From Clarireedia homoeocarpa (Eukaryota; Ascomycota; Leotiomycetes; Helotiales; Rutstroemiaceae): DNA of 40,847 bases. This document shows, one piece after another, positions 31,119 to 40,847 of this stretch. The notes under the pieces were generated by a model, which was given only the letters and a program-made list of their open reading frames with translations, was not told the DNA's origin and made no database searches. A program made the translations under genes and the position numbers. The first letter of the stretch is position 1. Each line of letters begins with the position of its first letter. The stretch spans positions 1 to 40,847 of the forward strand of contig LNKV01000087.1 in assembly GCA_001465935.1 (NCBI GenBank), given 5' to 3'.

Positions 31119-33150
31119 TCACTCACCCTGCTGCTGCATATGCGTCGGTAAGTTCCAACTAGCATAGTCCTGATGAACGAACGCTCTATCAACCGTTGGC
31201 ACCGACTCAATCACATACTGCAATGACTCGCCCAAGTCATGGCTATCCCTCAGACTCATATTCTCATCCAGAACAATATCGACTTCCACGTTGAGCTTGT
31301 CGCCAGCATGGTAGGCCTGTAGTCCTTGGATCTGCTTGATGGTCTTGGCGAACCGCATGGTGAGATACAGGAGCACGTTACGTTCGTCCGGGGTGGCGGT
31401 GGCACCGGTGAGGTTGCGGATGTGACTGGCGGAGGTGTCGGCCCAGTTAACGATGACAAAGAGGGAGAGGAGGAGACCGCCTAGGGCGTCGAACCACCAT
31501 AGTTTGGCGTAGAAACCGACTGAGGTTAGGTTAGATGGAGGTTCGGTACTATACGAGGGAGGGGAGTGTGCCATACCTAGTGGGAAAATGATACTGAAGA
31601 TGTTGAAGACAACGTCAGTCATGGCGTCCTGTGCAAGGGCTTGTACACTAGAATTCTTGATCAATCGGCACCATAGCCAACAAAGCGCCTTGACGAGCAC
31701 TGTTGAAGACATAATGGCGATGGCTGGTAACCCAAGCTCGATTATGGCGTGGTCATCAGATATGAGACGGTTGAAACATTCAAGGGCTACTTGGAAGAAG
31801 GACGTAACCATAATGACGCTGAAACTGTATCACGGGATTGTTAGTAAGATTTGTGAGAGGAGCGAACAACGTGCTCTCCAGCGCAGAAAAAACAGGCCAA
31901 CATGAGACAATATACTGTAGCTGTATCTGTTTGCAAGATGGATGCTCTAAAGAATTTGCGACATTGGAGACTTAATCCTGTGGTTGCTCGGTTGCATTTT
32001 GGTGTATTGTCATCGGCCTGTTGTTTCTACGATAAAGAGAACGTGAAACTTAAGAGTGAGGGCAGTACTTACACAAGTACTCCTATGGGTTCTAGACGCC
32101 GGCGACCTACCGGATACCTGTGCTGATCTTGTCGCTCGATCATTCGTGTAGTCACGAAGACTATAGCCGTAGATAAGAAATCTAAAGCGGCATCCACAAG
32201 ACTGGCAAGGACGGAGAGCGAGCTCGTGAGGACAATGACCGCGATTTTCCCCATCAACAATATCGTGTTGGCCGCTAGATTGACATATATAGCAAGTTGT
32301 ACAATCTTGTCACCACTCTCTACACTGTCGTCCTCTACTCCGGGAATCTCGGGTCTGGGGCCATCGTATTCGTCTTCCTCTTCCGGCGATAGTAGAGGTG
32401 TGCTCTCGGTGACTTTGTATATGTCTCGTGGTGTGCGCTTCACCCTCTTCGGAGCCAATCCATTACCACTTGCCTTGCTGTTTGGCGTCCCTGTCTCTGA
32501 AAGTGTGGTTGGTTCTTCTGTTATCGTGGCAGGTACATCGATTCGGGGACTCCAACTCGTTTGATCGTATTCATTAAGAAGGTCATGAGGGAGTGAAGAA
32601 TCAAGCAGTCGATCCACGTATAAATATTGTTGGATTAAGGAATTATTTCGTTCATAGTAGTCGCGTCTGCAGGTAAGTAAGCATTGGTCATGAAACTAGA
32701 AGTTCGTATTTGCGGTAACACCTTGGGAAACACTTGCATTGACTTCTTCTTTATCTTCTTCAATTCCTCTTCCGTTTTCCAGTATCTCTCCCACTTATAG
32801 CGCGGATTGCTGTTTCCGATAAGCCGTTGACTCCGCATCTGCGGTCCATTGAGAACCGCGCTGAGACGCCTCTCTTCACTGCGAGCATTGTCATCCCGAT
32901 CGTCAGTCATGTTAGCTTGTTCCTCGTCGTCCAAAGACTCTCTTCTCCGAGTTGATACGGAAGGGCATCGAAGATTCACTAGCGACCCATTCGATTGGTT
33001 TCTGATGAGTCTTGTCAATGCGCCTTGGCCGTGAGTTGCCATAGGACTTGCGCTCTCTGTGCCGAGGGGCAGCCATCCGGACAAACCCATGCGACCAGTG
33101 CGCCCGATCTTAGGAGGGCTCAAGGAACTGGAATAAATTTCGTTCGTCAT
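31119..33150 (-). CDS. Cation diffusion facilitator, manganese type (DxxxD)
   Basis: Four exons on the minus strand (32738-33150, 32073-32666, 31577-31824, 31119-31519) give 551 residues. The N-terminal 220 residues are cytosolic, with KTEEELKKIKKK and YLYVDRLLDSSLPHDLLNEY typical of fungal members. Then come about six membrane segments from near residue 245 (YVNLAANTILLMGKIAVIVL). Helix 2 holds D296-x3-D300 (SLVDAALDFLS) and helix 5 holds D402-x3-D406 (QALAQDAMTDVVFNI). DxxxD in both helices marks the Mn group, whereas zinc members have His in these motifs. YPVGRRRLEPIG follows helix 2. The C-terminal cytosolic metal-binding domain runs from GLQAYHAGDKLNVEVDIVLD to the end. It likely moves Mn2+ out of the cytosol into a secretory or vacuolar compartment. 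Intron 1 appears to be of the GC-AG class. Confidence 0.9.
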
Positions 33151-33784
33151 GGTGGTCTACGTTGTATGTATCCTGTCACATATCAATGCTCATTTAAAAG
33201 GCTTGTTCTTGGTAGTAAAGAATAGTGATGTTCAGCGAAAGATTATCGTAGTATGTTTAAATACCCCAAAGATCCGCACCGTTAAGGTTTCACTTAAGTT
33301 AGAACTATGCATTTAGCGTAAGTTAAGCGCTTGTACCTAATTATAACGAACACTTTCTGCAAGCTCTTCATCAGCCGTTGGGCCGATACCTGTTTCCAGT
33401 ATTACAGACGTTGATACATGTTGATGAAGTTATATAGAACCTATATGTTCGAACGACGATTCACCCACATGCCATCCTCATCGTCATCAAGATCCCAGGC
33501 CCTCGGGAAACCCCAGCTTTCGCCTGAGCACATGTTTTGGATGATCCTACAAGATCTCAGAAGCTTCATCCGTTAATATTGGGCTCACTGGTTATATACT
33601 CTTGCACTAGTTGCAATTTATAAGTCCCTCGAAGCCGTATGCCTTAGTGGTCACTGTAGAGGAAAGAAAGCCTCTGGCTAGCATAACTCAGCAGGAAATT
33701 CTCGCGCAAGATCTACCTTCTGAAAATGGCTGGACATTCGGAGCATCAATTGTACAATCTACTTCGTACCCGGGGGAATAAAGG
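33151..33784. other. Promoter side of the CDF gene running into the repeat graveyard
   Basis: No gene seen. The first 150 bp should hold the CDF promoter. From about 33300 the sequence becomes AT-rich with no coding sense, up to the end of the transposase relic. One ACTTCGTA word lies at 33761. Confidence 0.45.
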
Positions 33785-34951
33785 TTAATTAGTGGGGATC
33801 CGCCGCTTCCAGTATTCCGTTGGACCACCATAGGCCGCTCTACCCCGCTCCGGTATACTACCGAGACTACATACAAGCTCTTTAATTCTCTCGAATCCAA
33901 CTGCCTCCCAAGCTTCTAATACTACTGCCCGAAGCCTTGTGTACGAACTATATACATCAGGATATCTATCCTCAATATAATCCTTTATATCATCCTACAT
34001 GTTCTCGATTGGGTTCAAATCCGGAAAGTTTGCTAGCTATATTATAAGTGTGATATTGATTGCTTCGAATGCCGATTTTGTAAACCGAGAAGAGTATCCT
34101 CTTACGTTATCTTACTTGGCCGCAAGGATAAATAAGTGTAGTCCCTGTCGCTCCACGATCTAAGTGTTTAAGCCAGTCAAATAACACAAAGAAGTTATAT
34201 CGGCGAGCCGATTGGTTGATATATAGAAGGTACGAGAACAGGGACTACACTTATTTATGGAGACTCTTGCAGAATCTCTTAAATAACTAGGATAATAATA
34301 CTACTATACAACCCCTCATTTATAGTCTCCCAGTCCTTCTCCCAGAACAGTCTACAAAGCCGATCCATCCAATCTTGTATTGATATCGCGGAACTAGTTC
34401 TGAAACCCCTTTTCGTCGAGTAATCCAAATACAACAGTACTTGCCCGGTTGAACCCAAGTCTCGTCTATCCAACAAAAACTAAGTCCCATTACTCCTCTG
34501 TCCAGCTTATATACTCTTCAGCCCATTGTAGCCGTTCTTGTATATTTGTAGCTGACAATACTAGCTTTCTTCTTGCTACAGCCCTTATAAACCCCTCTTT
34601 CTTAAAGGCTGTACGAATAGTATATTCGCCATAATCGAAGCCAAGAATTCTCGGAATAGCTGGCTATAGTACTTCTCGATTGTCTTTAGAAGTAGTAACC
34701 TATTCGATCAATCTCTTGCATTGAAGAGTATTAAGAGCTACTTTGCAGCCAGACCTATGCTTTTGAGGGGTTAATCGGTGCCGCAAAGCTTCATATACTT
34801 GACGATATATATAGTCTATTTGAAGTACAATATCGTCTCGAGTGAAGTTCGTATCGAAGAAGAGTATTTGAACCTATAATCGAACATCCTAAGTAAGCTC
34901 TTCACTTCTAGGTTGCTTAGGTATTGGTACACTGTATTGAGAATCATCCAT
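33785..34951 (-). pseudogene. Tc1/mariner-type (DD34E) transposase relic, RIP-damaged
   Basis: Reading the minus strand from an ATG at 34951 gives a transposase-like protein broken by more than eight stops and at least two frameshifts. The N-terminal half has the helix-turn-helix region, ending in RRKLVLSATNIQERLQWAEE and WTEE. The catalytic motifs can all be seen: first Asp in WIDETW (about 34465), second Asp in DNVRGYS (34109-34111), and Glu in PDLNPIEN (34004-34006). The second Asp and the Glu are 105 nt apart, so 34 residues lie between them, as in Tc1. Several stops stand where Trp or Gln is expected (TGG to TAG, CAA to TAA), the changes made by RIP. It is not functional. A 125-bp MITE splits it between the first two Asp motifs. 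No clear terminal repeats were found. Confidence 0.88.
34131..34255. mobile_element. 125-bp MITE nested in the transposase relic
   Basis: Perfect 18-bp terminal inverted repeats, AATAAGTGTAGTCCCTGT at 34131-34148 and its exact complement at 34238-34255. Each end is flanked by TA (34129-34130 and 34256-34257), the target duplication of Tc1/mariner-type elements; the matching extends one base further, so the inverted match is 21 bp. The internal 89 bp has no coding sense but holds a CGGC-GA-GCCG hairpin. The ends are undamaged while the surrounding transposase is heavily mutated, so it probably arrived after the host copy had decayed, or was too short to be hit by RIP. Confidence 0.85.
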
Positions 34952-35308
34952 ACTTCGTACTGATTGAAAAAAAAAAAATAAGTACAGCGTTGGATTTTCC
35001 AAAATCCCGATGGTTTTATTGGCTGAACCCCCTGTCATGTAGAAGGTACTAGAATCAAATTAACTGTGTATCCGGAGTGTCCGGTCTATATAGTCAGTCA
35101 AGAAGAAGAGACTTTCTCTTCTTCCTTCTTTGCACAAGATAATATAAGAGGATTTAACCCGTTTATTTTGTGTCACCTACAGCTGTACTAAGCCAACCGA
35201 CAGAAAACGTACCCTCCGAGGAATGAATGGTATATAAGGATATCATTGCTTTGATCATCTACCCCCAGCATGGAGCTAAACGGTCTGGCTACGCTTGAGG
35301 GTCGTTAG
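34952..35308. other. Interval between the two relics
   Basis: No gene seen. It starts with the word TACTTCGTAC and an A-run (34967-34978). The expected outer terminal repeat of the Tc1-like element could not be recognised here. Confidence 0.4.
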
Positions 35309-35905
35309 CTACTGCCTTTCCCTGATATGAAGATATGCCTGCAAGTGATGTTGTCCGTTGCATTGATGGGAGTGAAGAGCGTCTATTCCTATTTGCAATA
35401 CAACCTCAAACTCCTAAACTTGGTCTTTGATGTTCTTTTCAGCAAGCCCAATGGCCAACTCCAGATAGCCGATTCCAATATGTCTAGCGTCGTGAGTGAC
35501 TTTGCCTATTCTGAGTAGGATTTGATAGTATGAGGTTGATTGACGCGCCCTTCTTCGTGTTACAACGCTTCTGGTGTCCTTCATCTTGCATAAACCATGG
35601 AATGTCTCCTCGATAGGCTTGTTGGACCGATGTAAAGTCTTAGGCAGAGATCTTTTCGGATGAGACTGACTGGTTTCAACTGGGGGTTAAGCGCGTTGTA
35701 TCGTTGACAGAGCGGCTGCACTTCTATTACAAATCTATGTATTTCATAGCTCTGTGAAGGATTTTGTTGCCGCTAGATTGTTGGAACCTCCCCACAGATA
35801 GTTGAGGATTTCTCCACAGATCATCTCTGCTCTTCGATAGGCATTTCCTAAATTCTCACTCCGAACTCCAAAAGATGTAAGATTATGAAGTAATGAGCTG
35901 GCCTC
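35309..35905 (-). pseudogene. Unidentified coding relic with four in-frame stops
   Basis: One frame on the minus strand stays coding-like for 199 codons, broken only by four internal stops (TGA, TAG, TAA, TAG), and ends with a TAG at 35309-35311. The stops fit C-to-T or G-to-A changes. Readable segments are LGNAYRRAEMICGEILNYLW, SHPKRSLPKTLHRSNKPIEE, TRRRARQSTSYYQILLRIGK, HDARHIGIGYLELAIGLAEK and HSHQCNGQHHLQAYLHIRER. The composition is soluble and helical. I do not recognise the family; it may be a cargo or non-transposase gene of a repeat, or an old host gene copy. The upstream boundary at 35905 is set by an 11-bp triplication (CCTCGAGCTGG) that shifts the frame, so the true gene was probably longer. 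Confidence 0.55.
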
Positions 35906-37889
35906 GAGCTGGCCTCGAGCTGGTAATGAACCTTAGACTGTAACGCGGCCTCATTCACGATGGCAATCAACGAACTATTAACTGATCAACATTAAGTTAT
36001 GGAAATCTCTTCAAGTACGTAAGGTTACCCAAAAAGCTTTGCGTCTGCAAAGTATCCCAACTGTTTGCAAGGTACAAGAGAATCTTGTGTTTCAGATGCT
36101 TCTTTTGAGGTTTCTGCAAAGTCTTCGAATTTTCGGCTACCAATCGGACGCTCGAGTCGATGGAACCGTTTTCTGTCTCCATAATAATGCGCGTTGGCTC
36201 TTGCTGCTGACGTCGGTTCTACACCCGACATCTAGGCACCTAGCGAAGTTACTCTGTCGTGTCTGTCCACTTTGAAATGCCTACAGCTGGTTACCATTTC
36301 GTATATCTGTGTATATATGCGGAGCACAGAGGTACAGAAGATGGATTCCCAGCGCTTTGGCCGCGAAATAGCGAACAGGGCAGGCCTGACGATGTCCATC
36401 ACCTTAGGTAAATCATCAATCAGCATGTAAGGCGGGAGGGGTCGATCCAGGTTCCGGTGGTTTGGAATTAGATGAAACAGACAGAATCCTTCACGATTCT
36501 CAAACATTCGAATAATGGTTGAAAGACCACAAGTCTCGCGAAGTGTTATCTATGTTATCTATGCCATCTATCTATATATGTCATCTTACAAGTAGTCAGA
36601 TCTTACTATCTTGGGTGCTCTGCTTACCTTCAAAGGGGAAGGAGTGGCAGAGGGAACTTGGAATAACAGATTCTCCTCTACGTCTACCAACGTCTACCAA
36701 CGTCTACCAACATTGGGCTGCAAGTGCCCCCTACCTACTTTGTAAACGCAGGAGAAGGCTGGCCGGGATGGTTGCTGCAGTACAAGTACCTGAAAATGCG
36801 GGAATAAAGTGTATTACTATTGCAAGTATTCTCACCCTTCACCCGTAATTTATACGTCGGTCCAATGGTAGTGGTCCAATCCAATAGCACCATAGCACCC
36901 CCATCCATTAGAGCTTAAGCGACCCTCCAAACGATAAAGCATTTCACGCATTTGGATTTGGCAATGCCCGTGTAGATAGATAGACACCGTCCCTCCCCGA
37001 AGAACGAGAAAGAAAAATGCTTCATGTTCATGCCATCCACCCGCCCCAGATATCCTAACGCGCAAAAGACTCGTCCCATCGCAGCTCGCCTGCCGACTTC
37101 TTGATTAATCGACCCTTCATCATTGTACGTTAAGTTCCGCCCAGCTCTGTCCTGTTGTTGGCCCAGCGTTTGCTCGGTCGGCCAATCGTGGATCCCTTGA
37201 AGTCGAAATAGACTCATATCAGAGAGACATTGAGTCGGTGTTCCACGATGCGCTCGAGGATCCTGACATATCCCCGAAAGCGGTTTCTGATGTCGCAAAC
37301 TTCTCTTCTTAACGCTGAAATACTCTTTGACTAACTTGTGTGTGGAGAGGCAGAAAACAGCGACGAAGAAAGACAGCAGGTCCCACTTGCTCTTGCCTGC
37401 GAGACAATTTACCCCCCCATAAGCCGATTTAGTACTGCCTTCCAACACACTCTGGCGCTTACTCTCGAATTACTGTACCAAGCTTCGCACAAATTTCTCC
37501 ATCACAGCAGATCATCACTCTCAACCTCTTTCTTGTTGGTCTATTTCTACGGCAGGGGTCAAAAAGCGCATGTGTTATCCTCAAGATTATCTCATTTCGC
37601 CTTTTCCCGTAAAGGCATCCATCCCACCACGAAAACCAACGAACAGCACCAACATACCAAGAATAAAGACAAACACATTACATTCAGAACACATCACTAG
37701 AGACTACATAGTCTCGATTCAGCATTAAAAACGACTCGTTTGCGACAGTCGTACATACGATATCATCGTTTGCGATCGCTTCGACATCCGCGTGCTCAGC
37801 CTCACTGATTTGAGCACTGCCACCGTGCCTGTAAGGCTCACTGGCAGACAACCTCGTTGGTATTTTTAGAAGAACAAACAAACTTCGGC
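35906..37889. other. Gene-free interval and long CRZ1 upstream/leader region
   Basis: No supportable gene. Minus-strand frames at 35997-36231 and 36232-36507 (91 codons without stops) could be more of the same relic landscape, but I cannot connect them. From about 36900 the composition returns to that of unique DNA, and the CT-rich stretches after 37380 look like a 5' leader of CRZ1, which may be several hundred bases long with short upstream ATGs. A 10-bp triplicate lies at 36681-36710. Confidence 0.5.
36681..36710. repeat. 10-bp tandem triplication (CGTCTACCAA)
   Basis: Three perfect copies of CGTCTACCAA in the region upstream of CRZ1. Confidence 0.9.
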
Positions 37890-40150
37890 ATGGATACGCA
37901 ACGTGGAAGGTCTCCTTCGGGAGGACAACAACATATAAGGAATCACTCGCCATCCCCGCATTCGTTCCCAGATGGTATGAGCGGATTGGGTATCGCCTTG
38001 GACACGTCGAGCATCAACAACCAGCAATTCCAAGATAATTTTAACTCAACCAACAATCTGCAGGCATACAATGAGAATAACAACTTCCTCAATCAAAACC
38101 TGAACCAGAATCAATCCTTTTCGCAACCCGGACTTGGAGAGACCAACTACGTGCCAAGCCAGACGCAAGAGTTTCCCCGATTCAAACAAGAAGACCAGAG
38201 TTCGCCATTTGGCCAGCCACAACCACAAAGCTTTACACAAGACCTTCTCAGCGCGAATTTGTCGGCGAACTTTGGTGAGGACTTTTCGTTGTATTCAAAC
38301 CCAAGTGGACCGAGCGAACAGTTCGAGCAACCGTTCTTCATAAACGACCTATCTTCTCCACCTGGAAACTCCTCTATCAACCCCGCCGAACTTAATATGT
38401 CCTCTCCCGCCCATACACCAACTCCCCCAAACCTTCTACAGCCAGATACTAGGTCTCCACCCTCTGCCCATCAGTCACCAAGCTTCAATCAAGGCCAGTT
38501 CCAACCGTCGCCTGGCCATTCGCGGAACGCATCACTTGGCCCGGAAAGCGCTGCGTTCCCTGTCGGGCACAATCCCGGAGATTGGAGTATGATGCCTCCT
38601 CAGTTCACAACACATCGCAGGACGCCGTCTGAATATTCCGATATCTCCTCCGCGCATCACTCTCCTAATCTAGGACATCACGATAGTTTTGAAACGATAG
38701 ACCAGCAACATTCACCTATGCAAAATCCCCAGGACTCGTTATATCAGGAAGTTCTTGGCATTGGCTCTTTCTCTTTGACTGACAATCAATTGGGACACTC
38801 GAGTCCTGGAAGAGGTGGAATTAGTCCTGGTCATAGTCCTGCAATTTCACCTCGATTGGTGCCTCAGTCTATACCGAATATGGATCAACAGAACAATTTC
38901 ATGCTGAATGTAAACAACCAATTTGGCTCATCTCAGAATATTTATGGTCAAGGACAGGAGTCATTTCCACAGATGCAGCACAACAGCTCAGTAGATATGG
39001 GTCAAGCGCAGCAAATGGTACCACCAGAAATCAATGTTGAGTTTGCTCCAGCATCCAGACAGAACAGCTTTGAGCCCCCAAAACCCGCCCTTGACCAGGA
39101 TGCATTAACGCCACCAGATAGAGGTATGATTCTGAGCGCCTTCACACGTGATTTTTAGCTAATTTCTTCATAGGTCGACGTCGCCGTGCAGTGTCCGACC
39201 CTTATAGTCCTTCAAGTTCTTCCCGTCCTCACACTCCATCAAATGCGTCTCCAGTTATGAGCAATTCCTTGTCTCCATTAGGTGGGCACGAATCATCTCG
39301 TTCATTATCACCGGGTGATAGATCTGGTGCAACATCACCTGGTCGACGTCGGCAGTCTACATCCTCATTACCAAATAGAGACTACATTCTTGGTCTCGCT
39401 GATCCCGATTATCAAGCGGCTTCCGCAGATAATGGGAATGCAAAACGAGTTCAGAAACATCCCGCAACTTTCCAGTGTAACCTTTGTCCTAAGCGTTTCA
39501 CTCGAGCTTATAATCTTCGTTCTCATTTACGGACCCACACAGATGAGCGACCTTTCGTTTGCACAGTATGTGGAAAGGCATTTGCACGTCAGCACGATCG
39601 GAAACGTCATGAGGGACTGCATTCTGGAGAAAAGAAATTTGTGTGTAAAGGAGAGCTCAAGCAAGGCGGTCAGTGGGGATGTGGTCGACGATTTGCTAGA
39701 GCCGACGCATTGGGTCGCCATTTCAGATCAGAAGCTGGTCGCATCTGTATCAAGCCACTTCTAGACGAAGAGGCTCTTGAGCGGCAGCGGGTCTGGAGAG
39801 AGCAGAGAATGCAAAATATGCATATGCAACAACCACAAGCGATGGCGCCTGATGCTCACGGGTTTCCTATCGACTCTAGTGGCAACTACAGTCTTCCTGC
39901 TGCATTACTTGCACAGTATCCTGCTCTTGCCACGCTGAGCTGGTCAGAATTACCGCAAGGAGATAGCAATATAGATGACGACCCTAGTGGTCGAAGCAGT
40001 TTTGATGCGAGTGGATCAGAATACTATGATGAAGGGGGTGATGATGGTTATCTCTCCAGTGGTCCCGGTCCCGGTTCACAACAGGCTTTTACCCATGGCC
40101 AAATGTCAGAGGCTTATAATGGTTACTCTAGCGATATGAGTGGTCGTTGA
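37890..40150 (+). CDS. CRZ1: Crz1-type calcineurin-responsive zinc finger transcription factor
   Basis: Two exons (37890-39123 and 39174-40150) give 736 residues. Dephosphorylation by calcineurin sends such factors to the nucleus, where they activate calcium, cation and cell-wall stress genes. The N-terminal 400 residues are Gln/Asn/Ser/Pro-rich with many SP sites, as in fungal Crz1/CrzA. The sequence PEINVE near residue 379 resembles the calcineurin docking motif PxIxIT. After RRRRAVSDPYSPSSSSRPHT come two classic C2H2 fingers starting at Cys 513 (FQCNLCPKRFTRAYNLRSHL and FVCTVCGKAFARQHDRKRH), and a third, atypical one (FVCKGELKQGGQWGCGRRFA). The C-terminal part is acidic (SNIDDDP, YYDEGGDDG). 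The start is the first ATG giving the conserved MDTQRGRSPS; the frame before it is open only from a TTG. Confidence 0.95.
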
Positions 40151-40847
40151 TAAACATCATGTCGAATTTTCTATTTCCTTTGTCATTCATCACGATACGA
40201 TTGTCAAAATTTTGTTAGAGGACTTTAGGTACGGATGGGGAAATCTTATCTCTCTAGGCGCATTTAGATACCACGTTTTTTTTTCCTCCTCCTTTTAATC
40301 TTGTTTTATTGATCTGCAATTGCAGTTACTTTTTTTTTTTCTGCGGTCCGCGAAGTCAGCGAATGAGAACTTTCCTGCATGAATTTTGTACCTTTTTTCT
40401 GGAAAGGTGATTTTAGACAGCTAAGTTAAGCTTAGGCCGTTGTTTTATTTGGCTATTAGAAGAAAACGGTACATTGAAATGATAAAAATAAGTTATACTT
40501 TTCTACTCGGACGTTTCATTTCGATGATTGGTGTTTATTGGAGATCGTTTTTGATCTCGTGGCGTGGCTTATGTATATTGTGCATGCATGACGCTGTATG
40601 TATGTATATGTATGTATGTATGTACTAACTAAATTTCACAGCCCCCATCAGCCTCGTGAGCTCCCCCTGGTGTGGTGTAGAGAGATTTTTTTTTTTAAAA
40701 TAAAAAAGGGCTTAGTTAGATGTAAGACGACTAGCGGACAGGGCTATGACGCGGCAAGCAGATAGATGTCTGCTGTTACATGACGATATTCTCTTTCTTT
40801 TTTTAACGATTAGAATGAGGCGCGGATGCGGGACGTTGTGGGGGGGG
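40151..40847. other. CRZ1 3' region
   Basis: No gene seen in 697 bp. T-runs at 40278-40286 and 40330-40340 and AT-rich sequence suit a 3' UTR. A TATG tetramer repeat lies at 40594-40624, and the window ends in a G run. Confidence 0.5.
40594..40624. repeat. TATG tetramer microsatellite
   Basis: About seven copies of TATG with one TATATG variant, downstream of CRZ1. Confidence 0.85.

Noticed and set aside
30629..31162. 177-codon plus-strand frame
   Set aside because: Runs into the 3' end of the CDF gene on the other strand and shows no domain.
34100..34300. Claim that removal of the MITE restores one continuous transposase frame
   Set aside because: Removing 127 bp leaves the upstream and downstream motifs in different frames; another frameshift lies close by, so precise continuity cannot be shown.
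34973..34990. AAATAAGTACAGC as outer terminal repeat of the Tc1 relic, related to the MITE ends
   Set aside because: It differs from the MITE end only by transitions, but its orientation is that of a left end, the wrong way round for the right end of the relic, and no partner was found.
1..40847. CRISPR arrays, rRNA and tRNA genes
   Set aside because: No spaced direct repeats of CRISPR type, no rRNA-like sequence, and no cloverleaf that could be closed by eye; the window is eukaryotic.

Overview
The window reads as nuclear DNA of a filamentous ascomycete. Genes are split by many short introns (about 50-250 bp) with GTRNGT-type donors and TAG/CAG acceptors. The gene content is fungal (a Crz1-type calcineurin-responsive zinc finger factor, yeast-type Mde1, Ade8 and Rib4, a fungal DUF3074 protein), and the decayed repeats carry changes of the type made by repeat-induced point mutation (RIP). 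A Leotiomycete/Helotiales-like source is my inference from the general look of the proteins, not something the sequence proves.

Layout. 1-1.8 kb: simple repeats only. 1.8-2.5 kb: a three-exon gene for an 82-residue coiled-coil protein with a 19-nt middle exon. 2.5-4.3 kb: no gene; it holds a composite inverted repeat. 4.3-9.1 kb: a divergent flavoenzyme pair, a Baeyer-Villiger-type monooxygenase (minus) and a halogenase-like FAD protein with a C-terminal zinc ribbon (plus). 9.7-24 kb: a compact core region with branched-chain aminotransferase, calnexin, Mde1 (methionine salvage), Ade8 (purine synthesis), a membrane-anchored cupredoxin-like protein, a short Thoc5 (mRNA export), a DUF3074 protein and lumazine synthase (riboflavin). 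24-27 kb: a 918-residue, largely disordered Q/M/P-rich protein. 27-31 kb: a 4.15-kb gene-free stretch with several minisatellites. 31-33 kb: a cation diffusion facilitator with DxxxD metal sites (manganese type). 33.2-36 kb: a repeat graveyard with a RIP-damaged Tc1-like DD34E transposase, a 125-bp MITE nested inside it, and an unidentified damaged coding relic. 37.9-40.2 kb: CRZ1.

How the genes relate. Most are unrelated housekeeping genes in the usual fungal mixed order. Two links are worth noting. The divergent flavoenzyme pair shares a 440-bp promoter region and could act on one small molecule. Calnexin has an exact match to the published fungal HacA/UPR element 214 bp upstream. The manganese-type transporter and CRZ1, both tied to ion homeostasis, lie on either side of the transposon relics.

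I found no CRISPR array, no rRNA gene and no intact tRNA gene. Exon coordinates were worked out by eye from splice consensus and protein continuity; every model closes in frame. No homology search was run.
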